From contig NZ_JAKGSG010000044.1 of the NCBI RefSeq assembly GCF_021568775.1, forward strand, positions 1 through 64,000: 64,000 nucleotides of DNA. The letters run 5' to 3'. Below the pieces are notes generated by a model, which was not told where the DNA came from, did no database searches, and saw nothing but the letters and a program-made list of their open reading frames with translations. Source of the stretch: Antribacter soli (GTDB lineage: Bacteria > Actinomycetota > Actinomycetes > Actinomycetales > Cellulomonadaceae). Both the position numbers and the translations under genes were made by a program. This document shows, piece by piece, positions 41,236-50,346 of the stretch; positions within the stretch are counted from its first letter, which is position 1; every line of letters begins with the position of its first letter.

Positions 41236-42189
41236 TCAGCCCGCCGCGATCCTGCGGGCCGCCTCGTCCAGCGTCGGGTGCTGCCAGCGGAACCCGGCGT
41301 CGCGCAGTGCGGTGGGCTCGGCGCGCTGGGACGAGAGCAGACCTTCGGTGAACTGGCCGATCGCCACCCGCAGAGCGATCCGCGGCACCTGGAGCACTGC
41401 GGGCCGGTGCATGGCGCGGGCCAGCGCCCGGATCACCTGGGCGTTCGTCGCGAGGTCCGGGGCGACCGCGTTCACCGGCCCCGCGATCGGCCGCTCGATC
41501 GCGAACCGGATCGCGGCGAGCTCGTCGTGCAGCGTGATCCACGGCCACCACTGGCGCCCGGAGCCGAGCGGGCCGCCGAGTCCCAGCCGGATCAGGGGGA
41601 GGAGCCGCCCGAACGCGCCGCCGCGCGGGGCGAGCACGGTCCCGCTGCGCAGGTGCACGACCCGGATCCCCGCCTCGGCTGCCGGCGCGGTCGCCTCCTC
41701 CCAGGCGCGCACCACGCCCGCGAGGAAGTCGTCGCCGCGTGAGGACGCCTCCGTGAGGAGCTCGTCGCCGCGGTCGCCGTAGGCGCCGATGCCCGTGGGC
41801 TGCACCAGCACGCCCGGCGCGTCGAGGGTCGCGAGAGTGGTCGCGAGCAGGCCCGCCGTCGTGACGCGCGAGCGCAGGATCTCCCGCCGGTACGCGGACG
41901 TCCACCTGCGGTCACCGATCCCGGCGCCCGCGAGGTTCACCACGGCGGCAGCCCCCTCGAGGGCAGCGGGGGAGAGCTCGCCGACGGACGGGTCCCAGGG
42001 CACGTCGACCGTCGAGCCGGCAGGCTCCGCCCCGCGCGATCCCTGGAGGGGCGCGGTGGACGCGGGAGGGGCGCCCCGGCGTCGGCCACCCGGGCGGACC
42101 AGGCGGCGCACCCGGTACCCCCGCGCGACCAGGTCCGCGACCAGCGCGGACCCGATGAAACCATGCGAACCCGCCACGACCACGTCCAT
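41236..42189 (-). CDS. TIGR01777 family epimerase (SDR39U1-like)
   Basis: The 317-residue protein MDVVVAGSHGFIGSALVADLVARGY has the Rossmann motif. It continues with WDPSVGEL, AAVVNLAGAGIGDRRWT, QPTGIGAYGDRGDELLTE, RSGTVLAPRGGAFGRLLPL and WWPWITLHDEL. The order and length fit the TIGR01777 group. The gene follows sucB on the same strand, as in many actinobacteria, separated by a strong hairpin. Its biochemical role is not established. Confidence 0.9.
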   Translation of the reverse strand: MDVVVAGSHGFIGSALVADLVARGYRVRRLVRPGGRRRGAPPASTAPLQGSRGAEPAGSTVDVPWDPSVGELSPAALEGAAAVVNLAGAGIGDRRWTSAYRREILRSRVTTAGLLATTLATLDAPGVLVQPTGIGAYGDRGDELLTEASSRGDDFLAGVVRAWEEATAPAAEAGIRVVHLRSGTVLAPRGGAFGRLLPLIRLGLGGPLGSGRQWWPWITLHDELAAIRFAIERPIAGPVNAVAPDLATNAQVIRALARAMHRPAVLQVPRIALRVAIGQFTEGLLSSQRAEPTALRDAGFRWQHPTLDEAARRIAAG

Positions 42190-42207
42190 GCGGTCGACCC
42201 TAATGCC

Positions 42208-42240
42208 GGAGGCTCCCCGGTCCGTGACCGGGGAGCCTCC
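42208..42240 (-). terminator. Terminator hairpin after sucB
   Basis: A perfect 15-bp stem (GGAGGCTCCCCGGTC) with a 3-nt loop lies 19 bp after the sucB stop codon and just upstream of the TIGR01777 start. It should end or attenuate lpdA-sucB transcription. Confidence 0.7.
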
Positions 42241-42259
42241 GTGCGTCGTGAGGCGGCTG

Positions 42260-44032
42260 TCAGACGCCGACCTCGGACTCGAAAGCGCCCTCCTCGATGC
42301 GGGCCTTGATGGCCGTGAGGAAGCGGGCGGCGTCGGCGCCGTCGACGAGGCGGTGGTCGTACGAGAGGAACAGGTACGCCATCGAGTGGATCGCGATGGT
42401 CTCCTCACCGTCCGCGCTCGTCACCACGACCGGCTTCTTCGTGATAGTGCCGGTGCCGAGGATCGCGACCTGGCCGCCCGGGACGATCGGCGTGTCGATG
42501 AGCGCGCCGCCGGAGCCGGTGTTCGTGATGGTGAACGTGCCGCCCGACAGCTCGTCCGGGCCTACCTTGTTGGCCCGCGTGCGGCCGGCGAGGTCCTGGA
42601 TCTGGCGCGCGATGCCCGCCAGGTTCAGGTCGCCCGCGTTCTTGATGACCGGGACCACGAGGCCGCGCTCGGTGTCGACCGCGATGCCGACGTTCTCAAA
42701 GCCGTGGTAGGTGATCTCGCCCTTCTCGGGGTCGATGCTCGCGTTGACCTTCGGGTACGCCTTGAGCGCCTCGACGGCGGCCAGCGTGTAGAACGGCAGG
42801 AACGTGAGGTTTGCGCCCTCGCGCGCCTTGAATGCGTCCTTCGCCCTGGCGCGCAGCTTCGCCACCTTCGTGACGTCGACCTCGACCACCGTGGTGAGCT
42901 GTGCCTGCGTGTGCAGCGCCTCGACCATGCGCTCCGCGACGATCTTGCGCAGGCGCGACATCTTCTCGGTCGTGCCGCGCAGCGGCGAGACCTCGAGCTT
43001 CGTCGCGGGGGCCGACGCCGGGGCGGGTGCACCGCTCGCGGCGGGGGCGGGGGCCGCCTTCGCCTCGGCCGCCGCGAGGACGTCCTCCTTGCGGATGCGG
43101 CCGCCGACGCCCGTGCCCGTGAGGGTCGCGACGTCGATGCCCTTCTCCGCCGCCAGCTTGCGGACCAGCGGGGTCAGGTACGAGCCGGAGACGCGCTCCG
43201 CCACGTGGGCGGGGGCGGGGGCGGCGGGAGCGGGTGCCGGGGCGGCGGCCGGGGCCGGTGCGGGGGCCCGGGCAGGTGCGGGAGCCGGAGCCGCTACGGG
43301 CGCAGGCGCAGTGGCGACGGGCTCGGGGGCCGGGGCGGGCGCCGGGGCCTCCTGGACCGCCGGAGCCGGAGCGGCCGGGGCCGGAGCGGCGGCACCGGAG
43401 CCGATGACGGCGAGGACCGCGCCGACGGCGACGGTCTCGTCCTCGCCGACACGGATCTCCTGCAGGGTGCCGGCGACCGGCGACGGGATCTCGGTGTCGA
43501 CCTTGTCGGTGGAGACCTCGAGCAGCGGCTCGTCCACGGCGACGTCGTCGCCGACGGACTTGAGCCAGCGTGTGACGGTGCCCTCGGTGACGGACTCGCC
43601 GAGCGCGGGGAGCTTGACCTCGGTACCGGAGCCGCCGGACGGCGCGGCAGCAGGGGCCTCGGCAGCGGGGGCCTCGGGGGTGGGCGCCGTCTCGGCGGCG
43701 GGCTCCTCGGCCGGGGCCGGGGTGGGGTCGGCCTCCGCGACGGCGGCCGCGGGCTCCGGCTGGGCGGGGGCGGCGGGCTCGGCCGGGGCGGCAGCGCCGC
43801 TGCCGATCACGGCCAGGGTCGCGCCGACCTCGACGGTCTCGTCCTCACCGACGAGAATCTGCTCGAGCACGCCCGCGAAGGGCGAAGGAATCTCGGTGTC
43901 GACCTTGTCGGTCGACACCTCGAGCAGCGGCTCGTCGACGGCGACGGTGTCTCCGACCTGCTTGAGCCAACGGGTGACAGTGCCCTCGGTGACGGACTCG
44001 CCGAGGGCCGGCAGCTGCACGTTCTCAGACAT
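42260..44032 (-). CDS. sucB: 2-oxoacid dehydrogenase E2 (dihydrolipoamide succinyl/acetyltransferase)
   Basis: The 590-residue protein has two lipoyl domains (about 1-80 and 142-220), each with a lipoylated Lys in [12 protein letters not shown]. Ala/Pro-rich linkers separate them. An E3-binding domain follows ([20 protein letters not shown]), then the catalytic domain ending [16 protein letters not shown] (His-xxx-Asp-Gly). It carries acyl groups in the pyruvate and/or 2-oxoglutarate dehydrogenase complex. lpdA, encoding E3, ends 30 bp upstream in the same operon. Confidence 0.96.
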   Translation of the reverse strand: MSENVQLPALGESVTEGTVTRWLKQVGDTVAVDEPLLEVSTDKVDTEIPSPFAGVLEQILVGEDETVEVGATLAVIGSGAAAPAEPAAPAQPEPAAAVAEADPTPAPAEEPAAETAPTPEAPAAEAPAAAPSGGSGTEVKLPALGESVTEGTVTRWLKSVGDDVAVDEPLLEVSTDKVDTEIPSPVAGTLQEIRVGEDETVAVGAVLAVIGSGAAAPAPAAPAPAVQEAPAPAPAPEPVATAPAPVAAPAPAPARAPAPAPAAAPAPAPAAPAPAHVAERVSGSYLTPLVRKLAAEKGIDVATLTGTGVGGRIRKEDVLAAAEAKAAPAPAASGAPAPASAPATKLEVSPLRGTTEKMSRLRKIVAERMVEALHTQAQLTTVVEVDVTKVAKLRARAKDAFKAREGANLTFLPFYTLAAVEALKAYPKVNASIDPEKGEITYHGFENVGIAVDTERGLVVPVIKNAGDLNLAGIARQIQDLAGRTRANKVGPDELSGGTFTITNTGSGGALIDTPIVPGGQVAILGTGTITKKPVVVTSADGEETIAIHSMAYLFLSYDHRLVDGADAARFLTAIKARIEEGAFESEVGV

Positions 44033-44062
44033 GACCTGTGGGGTCTCCTTTGTGGTTCGTGG

Positions 44063-45472
44063 TCAGTTGTGGGCGTGCAGAGGCTTGCCGGCCAGAGCCA
44101 TGTGCGCCTCTCCGAGTGCCTCGTTCTGGGTGGGGTGTGCGTGGACGAGCGAGGCGACGTCCTCAGGGAACGCCTCCCAGCCCACGATCAGCTGGGCTTC
44201 GCCGATGAGCTCGCCCACGCGCGAGCCGATCAGGTGCATGCCGACGACGGGGCCGTCCTTGCGACGGACGAGCTTGGCGAAGCCCTGGGTGCCCAGGATC
44301 TTGCTCTTGCCGTTGCCGGCGAGGTTGTACTCGAGGGTCTCCACGGCGTCCGCGCCGTACAGCTCGGCAGCGCGCGCCTCGGTGACGCCGACGGAGGCGA
44401 CCTCGGGCTCGCAGTACGTGACGCGCGGGATCGTGTTCTCGTCGAGCGGGGTGGGCGCGAGCCCGGCGATCGACTCCGCGACGAAGATGCCCTGGGCGAA
44501 GCCGCGGTGGGCGAGCTGCAGGCCGGGGACGATGTCGCCGACGGCCCACAGGTTGCCGCCGCCGGGGGTGGCGACGCCGGTCCGCAGGTGCTCGTCGGCG
44601 ATGACGAAGCCGCGGTCCACGGTGACGCCCTGTGCCTCGAAGCCGAGGCCGGCGGTGCGGGGGCCGCGCCCGACGGCGACGAGCATGAGGTCGGCGTCGA
44701 ACGTCTTGCCGGACTCGAGGGTCACGTGGACGCCCGAGTCGTCCTGCTTCACCTGTGCGAAGCGGTCGCCCAGCGAGAACCCGATGCCGCGCTTGCGGAA
44801 CGCGCGCTCCAGGGCCTTCGACAGGGCGACGTCCTCGTTCGGGACGAGGTGGGGCAACGCCTCGACGATCTGCACGTCCGCGCCGAACGACTTCCACACG
44901 CTCGCGAACTCGACGCCGATCACGCCGCCGCCGAGCACGACGACGGAGCGCGGCACGCGGTCCAGGTGCAGGGCCTGGTCGGACGTGATGACGCGGCCGC
45001 CGATCTCGAGGCCGGGCAGCGACCGGGCGTACGAGCCGGTCGCCAGCACGACGTGCTTACCGGTGTACCGGGTGCCCGCGACCTCGACGGCGTCGGGCGC
45101 GACGAGCCTGCCGTGACCCTCGATCATCGTGACGTTGCGCGAGGCGACAAGACTCTGCAGCCCCTTGTACAGGCCGTCGACCACCGAGTCCTTGTAGGCG
45201 TTCACCCCGACCATGTCGATGCCGGTGAGCTGGGCGCGCACGCCGAAGCGCGAACCCTCGCGAGCCGCGTCCGCGATCTCCGCCGCGTGCAGCAGGGCCT
45301 TCGTCGGGATGCAGCCGCGGTGCAGGCAGGTGCCACCGAGCTTGCCCTCCTCGACGAGGGCCACGCTCAGGCCGAGCTGGCCCGCACGCAGCGCCGTGGC
45401 ATAGCCGCCGCTCCCGCCGCCGAGCACCACGACGTCGAACGTCGTTGTACCGGCCGTTGCCGTCGTAGGCAC
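44063..45472 (-). CDS. lpdA: Dihydrolipoyl dehydrogenase (E3)
   Basis: The 469-residue flavoprotein has FDVVVLGGGSGGYATALRAGQLG (FAD), the redox disulfide GGTCLHRGCIPTKALLH and VVLGGGVIGVEFASVWKSFG (NAD). It also has LWAVGDIVPGLQLAH and the C-terminal HAHPTQNEALGEA with the catalytic His. It reoxidises dihydrolipoyl groups of SucB. It is first gene of the lpdA-sucB operon. Confidence 0.97.
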   Translation of the reverse strand: MPTTATAGTTTFDVVVLGGGSGGYATALRAGQLGLSVALVEEGKLGGTCLHRGCIPTKALLHAAEIADAAREGSRFGVRAQLTGIDMVGVNAYKDSVVDGLYKGLQSLVASRNVTMIEGHGRLVAPDAVEVAGTRYTGKHVVLATGSYARSLPGLEIGGRVITSDQALHLDRVPRSVVVLGGGVIGVEFASVWKSFGADVQIVEALPHLVPNEDVALSKALERAFRKRGIGFSLGDRFAQVKQDDSGVHVTLESGKTFDADLMLVAVGRGPRTAGLGFEAQGVTVDRGFVIADEHLRTGVATPGGGNLWAVGDIVPGLQLAHRGFAQGIFVAESIAGLAPTPLDENTIPRVTYCEPEVASVGVTEARAAELYGADAVETLEYNLAGNGKSKILGTQGFAKLVRRKDGPVVGMHLIGSRVGELIGEAQLIVGWEAFPEDVASLVHAHPTQNEALGEAHMALAGKPLHAHN

Positions 45473-45683
45473 TTGCGCAGCTCCTCGTCCTCGTCAGCGC
45501 ATCTGTCGGTGCCGCACGGCAGCCGTCGCCGCGCAGACCACACGACATCTTGACACTTCGTACGCCCTCGCCCCAATCGCACGGGGGCTCGTTGCGGTGT
45601 GAGGAACAGGACAGCGGCGACGCGGAGTGACGAACGTCACGGCCTGCCGGATTCGTCCAGGAGCCTTGGGTACCCTCTGGGTC

Positions 45684-46040
45684 ATGTCTCGCCCGTCCAG
45701 GTACTCGCTCGCGCGCTTCTTCCAGCGCCGCCCCGTCGACGCGGCGTCGCGCCGGGAACCCCAGCCGGCCGACGCGCGCCGCGAGACCGAGGCTCACCTG
45801 CGCGACTTCGTCATGACGCGGGTGGGTGTCGAGGCGTACGTCGAGCCGCCCAACGCGCAGATCTCGACGACGCTGCTGCTCATCGCGTCCACGGGGGAGT
45901 GGACGCGGCGCCGCGTGCCGGACGAGCGCAGCGCGTACGACCTCGGCGCTGCGCTCGGCGTGCCGGTCTACAACGTGCGGTTCACCGGCTACCCGCAGCG
46001 GATGCGGGACTGGACCAGCGCCCAGCGCAAGAAGGGCTGA
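45684..46040 (+). CDS. Conserved hypothetical protein
   Basis: The 118-residue protein from the ATG at 45684 has a basic N-terminus. It continues ETEAHLRDFVMTRVGVEAYVEPPNAQISTTLLLIASTGEWTRRRVPDERSAYDLGAALGVPVYNVRFTGYPQRMRDW. It looks soluble and compact with mixed alpha/beta structure. The family is widespread in actinobacteria in my recollection but without known function. It is divergent from lpdA and convergent with pepA. Confidence 0.75.
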   Translation: MSRPSRYSLARFFQRRPVDAASRREPQPADARRETEAHLRDFVMTRVGVEAYVEPPNAQISTTLLLIASTGEWTRRRVPDERSAYDLGAALGVPVYNVRFTGYPQRMRDWTSAQRKKG

Positions 46041-46045
46041 GTCTC

Positions 46046-46171
46046 GGCCGCGTCATCCTGCCGAGACAGTCGCAGCAGCGTCTTCCCGCCGAGATGGTCG
46101 GACCGTCGGACGGACCGACTATCTCGGCAGCGACGATCCGCCGAGGTAGTCGGTCCGTCCGGACGGCGCGA
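46046..46171. repeat. Dispersed intergenic hairpin repeat family C, copy 1
   Basis: Three related units with GCCGAGA/GCCGAGG cores occur. The central one (46088-46129) is a near-perfect hairpin of GCCGAGATGGTCGG with CCGACTATCTCGGC. The last unit runs up to the pepA stop codon. A related copy lies at 57470-57578. Confidence 0.75.
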
Positions 46172-47692
46172 CTACTTCGCGGCCGTGGCCGCGGTGGCCT
46201 TCGCCTCGAGGAAGCCCAGCATCGTGCGCACGCCCACGCCGGTGCCGCCCTGCGGCGTGTAGCCGTGCGCACCCTTCTCGTTGTACGCCGGGCCGGCGAC
46301 GTCCAGGTGCGCCCAGGGCGTCGAGCCGACGAACGACCGCAGGAACACGCCCGCGGCCAGCATGCCGCCCCAGCGCTCGCCCACGTTCGCGATGTCGGCC
46401 ACCTTGGACTTCAGGCCCGCGGCCAGCTCCTCGGGGAGCGGCATCGGCCAGAACAGCTCGCCCGTCGCGTCGGCGGCGGCCTTGACGGCGTCGCGCACGT
46501 CCTCGGTGCCCATGACGGCCGAGACGCGGTTGCCGAGCGCGACCATCTGCGCGCCGGTCAGGGTGGCGATGTCGAGCACGACGTCGTGCCCGTCCTCGAC
46601 CGCTGCGACGAGGCCGTCGGCCATGACGAGGCGGCCCTCGGCGTCGGTGTTGAGCACCTCGACCGTCTTGCCGCCGTAGATCGTGATGACGTCGCCCGGG
46701 CGCTGCGCGTTGCCGCCCGGCATGTTCTCAGCGATGCACAGGTAGCCGGTCACGGCGACGGGCAGGCCGAGGCGCGCGGCGGCAAGGACCGTGTGCAGCA
46801 CGGCCGCGGCGCCCGCCATGTCGGACTTCATCGCGTCCATGCCGGCGGCCGGCTTGATCGAGATGCCGCCGGTGTCGAACGTGATGCCCTTGCCGACCAG
46901 CGCGATCTTCGAGACCGGCTTCGACGGGGTGTAGGCCACCTTCACGAGGCGCGGGCCGCGGACCGAGCCCTGGCCGACGGCGGTCAGGCCGCCGTAGCCG
47001 CCCGAGGCAAGCTGCTTCTCGTCCAGGACGGTCACCTTCACGCCTTTGACGTCCTTGGCCGCGGCCTTCGCCAGGTCGGCGAACGCCGCCGGGAAGAGGT
47101 CGTTCGGGGCGGTGTTCACCAGGTCGCGCACGCCGTGCACGGCGCCGGCGATCACGGCGGCACGGTCCACGGCGGCCTTCGCGCGCGCGGACTTCGTCAG
47201 GGGGGTCACCACCTCGAGCGCCGCGACCGGCGCCTTCGGGCCCTTCGTCGCGTCGCCGTTCTTGGCGCTGCGGTACCGGTTGTACGCGTAGGCGCCGAGC
47301 AGCGCGCCCTCCACGACGGCGGCCAGCTCGTCCTCGTCCGACGCCGGCAGCGCGACGACTGCCGAGTCCAGGCCGGCGAGCTCGCGGGCGGCGGCGCCGG
47401 CCGCGCGGCGCAGCGTCTCGGGCGCGAACGTCCCGTCCTGGCCGCGCTCGCCCAGACCGGTCAGGACCAGCACGTCGGCCTTGAGGCGCGGGCCGGCGGG
47501 CAGCTTGCGCACCTCGTCGCGCGCGCCGGAGATACCGAGCTGGGGCGCCAGGGTCTCGAGCTCCGTCGCCAGGTCGGCGGGCAGCTGATCGGCGACGACG
47601 GCCACGCCGTCGGACGTCTGGGCCGTCGCGACCACGAGCACGTCGGCCCGGACGCTGGTGGGATTCTTGCTGGAGAGGGTCACTTCCGTCAC
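46172..47692 (-). CDS. pepA: Leucyl aminopeptidase (M17)
   Basis: The 506-residue protein has the M17 metal and active-site motifs VGKGITFDTGGISIKPAAGMDAM and the signature NTDAEGRLVMADGL, in addition to DIATLTGAQMVALG. The N-terminal macro-like domain spans about 1-170. It cleaves N-terminal residues from peptides in the cytoplasm with two zinc or manganese ions. The GTG at 47692 is chosen; a second GTG lies 9 bp downstream. Family C hairpins touch its stop codon. Confidence 0.95.
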   Translation of the reverse strand: MTEVTLSSKNPTSVRADVLVVATAQTSDGVAVVADQLPADLATELETLAPQLGISGARDEVRKLPAGPRLKADVLVLTGLGERGQDGTFAPETLRRAAGAAARELAGLDSAVVALPASDEDELAAVVEGALLGAYAYNRYRSAKNGDATKGPKAPVAALEVVTPLTKSARAKAAVDRAAVIAGAVHGVRDLVNTAPNDLFPAAFADLAKAAAKDVKGVKVTVLDEKQLASGGYGGLTAVGQGSVRGPRLVKVAYTPSKPVSKIALVGKGITFDTGGISIKPAAGMDAMKSDMAGAAAVLHTVLAAARLGLPVAVTGYLCIAENMPGGNAQRPGDVITIYGGKTVEVLNTDAEGRLVMADGLVAAVEDGHDVVLDIATLTGAQMVALGNRVSAVMGTEDVRDAVKAAADATGELFWPMPLPEELAAGLKSKVADIANVGERWGGMLAAGVFLRSFVGSTPWAHLDVAGPAYNEKGAHGYTPQGGTGVGVRTMLGFLEAKATAATAAK

Positions 47693-47769
47693 GAGGCCGA
47701 TGCTATCCCGCAGCACCCGTCGCGCCCCCCGATTCAGGGCCCGACCGGCCGTGCCGGTAGTCTGCCTGC

Positions 47770-48129
47770 GTGGTCCTTCCCCTCCTCCTGCTCGTGGTCG
47801 CGCTCTGCGTGGTCCTCGCCGGGTGGGCCGGCTGGTTCGTGGCGCGGGACCGCGCCGTGATCCTCCGCCAGCTCTGGGGCGGGGCCGTGATCGAGGGCCT
47901 GCTGATCGTGCAGGGCGTGGTGCAGGGCGTGATCGGCGCCAGCGGTGACGGCCCGGCCGACCCCCTGCTGTTCTGGGGCTACTTCGCGACGGCGCTGGTG
48001 ATCCTGCCGTTCGCGGCTGCGTGGGCGTTCGCCGAGCGGACGCGATGGAGCTCGGTCGTGCTCCTCGTCGCGGCACTGACCGTCGCCTTCCTGGAGTGGC
48101 GGCTCTGGCAGATCTGGGCGGGAGCGTGA
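47770..48129 (+). CDS. Small integral membrane protein of unknown function
   Basis: The 119-residue protein is almost entirely hydrophobic, with about four TM segments: LPLLLLVVALCVVLAGWAGWF, then AVIEGLLIVQGVVQGVI, LLFWGYFATALVILPFAAAWAF and VVLLVAALTVAFLEW. The GTG start at 47770 is likely. It is translationally coupled to the next membrane protein by a GTGA overlap and stands upstream of pyrD. Confidence 0.75.
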   Translation: MVLPLLLLVVALCVVLAGWAGWFVARDRAVILRQLWGGAVIEGLLIVQGVVQGVIGASGDGPADPLLFWGYFATALVILPFAAAWAFAERTRWSSVVLLVAALTVAFLEWRLWQIWAGA

Positions 48130-48587
48130 CGGTGTTGGCGATGGCAGGAACGGCTGGACGGACGGGGCGCGGCTTCGGGCGCGTGCTCGTCTCGGTGTAC
48201 GGGATACTCGCGTTCGCCGCGACGGGCCGGTCCACGTACGAGCTCGCGACCAAGTTCACCGAGGCGCCCGTCGCCTACTCGCTGTCGACGCTCGCCGCGC
48301 TCGTCTACATCCTCGCCACCGTGGCGCTCGCCCTCGGCGGGCGCCGCCCCGGCTGGCGCGGCATCGCCTGGGCGGCCGTCGGGGTCGAGGCGGCCGGCGT
48401 GCTGACCGTCGGCACCCTCTCCCTGCTGGACACAGGTGTGTTCGGCGAGTCCACCGTGTGGTCCGGGTACGGTCAGGGGTACGGCTACGTCCCCCTCGTC
48501 CTACCCTTCGTTGGCCTGTGGTGGCTGTGGCACACGCGCCCCCCGAGCACGCCCCGGCTCCCCGATGCGACGGAGGTCCCTGCATGA
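48126..48587 (+). CDS. Integral membrane protein of unknown function
   Basis: The 153-residue protein has about four TM segments, starting VLVSVYGILAFAATGRSTYEL. It includes LSTLAALVYILATVALAL and ends with YVPLVLPFVGLWWLWHTRPP. The start GTG overlaps the previous stop (GTGA) and its own stop overlaps the pyrD start (ATGA), so the genes are translationally coupled. The family is common beside pyrD in Micrococcales in my recollection; its role is unknown. Confidence 0.8.
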   Translation: MTVLAMAGTAGRTGRGFGRVLVSVYGILAFAATGRSTYELATKFTEAPVAYSLSTLAALVYILATVALALGGRRPGWRGIAWAAVGVEAAGVLTVGTLSLLDTGVFGESTVWSGYGQGYGYVPLVLPFVGLWWLWHTRPPSTPRLPDATEVPA

Positions 48588-49669
48588 GCCTGCTCTACTC
48601 GCTGCTGTTCAACGGCGTCTTCCGGCGCATGGATCCCGAGCGCGCGCACGAGCTGGCCTTCGGCCTGATCGAGCGCGCGGGTTCGGTGCCCGTGCTCCGG
48701 GACGTGGTCCAGGGCGGGCTCGCGCCGTACCTGGGCCGCGGCATCGGCGGACCGGGGAGCGTGCGGGTGTTCGGGCGGGTCGTGCCGGCGCCGTTCGGCC
48801 TGGCGGGTGGCTTCGACAAGAACGCCCGCGCCGTGCGGGGGCTGACGATGCTCGGCTTCGGCTTCGTCGAGATCGGCACCGTCACGGCGCACTCGCAGCC
48901 GGGCAACGACATGCCGCGCATGTGGCGCGAGCTCGACCTGCGCGGCATCCGTAACCGCATGGGCTTCAACAACGAGGGTGCTGCCGCGGCTGCGGAGCGC
49001 CTGCGAGCGCTGCGGTCCACGAAGGCCGGGCGCGCAATCGTTGTCGGCGCGAACATCGGCAAGACGAAGGTCACGCCCGCCGCCGAGGCGGCCGTTGACT
49101 ACGCCACGTCCGCCCGGCTCCTCGCCCCCTGGGCCGACTACCTCGTCGTCAACGTCTCGTCCCCGAACACGCCCGGCCTGCGCGACCTGCAGGCCACCGA
49201 GTCGCTGCGGCCCATCCTCGAGGCCGTGCGCGCCGCGGCGGACGAGGCCACGCGCGTCGGCTCCGGCGGGCGCCGCGTCCCGCTCCTGGTCAAGATCGCG
49301 CCCGACCTCGCGGACGACGACGTCGACGCCGTCGCCGACCTCGCCCGTGAGCTGCGCCTCGACGGCGTCGTCGCCGTCAACACCACCATCGGGCACGACC
49401 GCGGGCCCGGCGGCCTGTCCGGCCCGGCGCTGCGCACGCGCGGCCTGCAGGTCGTCTCCCGCCTGCGCAAGCGCCTCGGCGAGGGTCCGGTCATCATCGG
49501 TGTCGGCGGCATCACGACCGCCGACGACGTCCGCGCCTACCTGCGCGCCGGAGCCGACCTCACCCAGGGGTACACGTCGTTCGTCTACGAGGGGCCGCTC
49601 TGGGCGTCGCGCATCAACCGTGCGCTCACCCGCTCGGCGGGCTCCGCAGCCAGCGGGAGGCACGAGTGA
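48584..49669 (+). CDS. pyrD: Dihydroorotate dehydrogenase (quinone), class 2
   Basis: The 361-residue protein has the class 2 N-terminal helix (LYSLLFNGVFRRMDPERAHELA). FMN-site motifs are PFGLAGGFDKNARAV, GFGFVEIGTVTAHSQPGN, RNRMGFNNEGA, VNVSSPNTPGLR (catalytic Ser) and GVGGITTADD. It oxidises dihydroorotate to orotate in pyrimidine synthesis, passing electrons to quinone at the membrane. It is coupled to both neighbours by 4-bp overlaps. Confidence 0.96.
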   Translation: MSLLYSLLFNGVFRRMDPERAHELAFGLIERAGSVPVLRDVVQGGLAPYLGRGIGGPGSVRVFGRVVPAPFGLAGGFDKNARAVRGLTMLGFGFVEIGTVTAHSQPGNDMPRMWRELDLRGIRNRMGFNNEGAAAAAERLRALRSTKAGRAIVVGANIGKTKVTPAAEAAVDYATSARLLAPWADYLVVNVSSPNTPGLRDLQATESLRPILEAVRAAADEATRVGSGGRRVPLLVKIAPDLADDDVDAVADLARELRLDGVVAVNTTIGHDRGPGGLSGPALRTRGLQVVSRLRKRLGEGPVIIGVGGITTADDVRAYLRAGADLTQGYTSFVYEGPLWASRINRALTRSAGSAASGRHE

Positions 49670-49875
49670 TCCGGCCGCAGTGGGAGTGGGCCTTGGACGA
49701 CGCCGAGGGGCGCCGCCTGACCGAGCCCGTCACCCCGGTGTTCACCACCCAGTACGACGCCGAGCTGTGGCTCGGCGAGCACTGGCGCTCGCTCGCAGGC
49801 GCCGGAGCGGTGGTGGCCAGCCTCCTGCACGACGGCAACCAGGCGACCCCCTCGGTGGAGCTCCGGACGCCGTAG
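49666..49875 (+). CDS. Small conserved hypothetical protein
   Basis: The 69-residue protein MIRPQWEWALDDAEGRRLTEP...AELWLGEHWRSLAGAGAVVASLLHDG is soluble and acidic. The start overlaps the pyrD stop (GTGA), so it is translated with pyrD. The WLGEHW segment suggests a small conserved fold; the function is unknown. Confidence 0.75.
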   Translation: MIRPQWEWALDDAEGRRLTEPVTPVFTTQYDAELWLGEHWRSLAGAGAVVASLLHDGNQATPSVELRTP

Positions 49876-49886
49876 GCCGGTGCCGC

Positions 49887-50315
49887 TCAGTCGCGGAGCG
49901 TCCTCTTGAAGAACGTCGCCGAGTCCTCGTAGCCCAGCGCTCGGTAGAAGTCGCCGGCGCGGCGGCTCGCCAGCGAGACGTAGGCCGCGCCGCGCTCCGC
50001 CGCCCAGGCCTCCGCGCCCGCCATGAGCGCGGCGCCGGCGCCGCGGCGCCGGTGGCTCTCGGCGACCATCACCTCCTCCACCCAGCACACCGGCCCGTTC
50101 GCGAGGAACGTCCCGTGCACGTGTGCCAGCAGGTAGCCGACCATCTGGGGGCCGTCGCCCGCGACGAGGAGGTGAGCTCCGGCGTCGGGCAGGAGGGTCG
50201 CGAAGGTGGCCTCGAAGGCGGGCCGCTCCGGGCGGAAGCTGGTGGCGAAGTCACGGGCGAGCGGCCACACCGCGTCGACGTCGCCCGCGACGGCGGGCCG
50301 GATCAGCAGGCTCAT
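49887..50315 (-). CDS. GNAT family N-acetyltransferase
   Basis: The 142-residue protein has the GNAT core: IRPAVAGDVDAVWPLARDF, MVGYLLAHVHGT, VEEVMVAESHRRRGAGAALMAGAEAWA (acetyl-CoA binding RRxGxG/A) and FYRALGYEDSATFFKRTL. The substrate is unknown. The ATG at 50315 starts the domain. It is convergent with the small gene downstream of pyrD. Confidence 0.9.
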   Translation of the reverse strand: MSLLIRPAVAGDVDAVWPLARDFATSFRPERPAFEATFATLLPDAGAHLLVAGDGPQMVGYLLAHVHGTFLANGPVCWVEEVMVAESHRRRGAGAALMAGAEAWAAERGAAYVSLASRRAGDFYRALGYEDSATFFKRTLRD

Positions 50316-50346
50316 GCGCCGCACCCTACGCCGAGCCGGTGACGGG

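Noticed and set aside
41789-45553. 1254-residue open frame on the plus strand
   Set aside because: It is antisense to sucB and lpdA, which have complete catalytic motifs.
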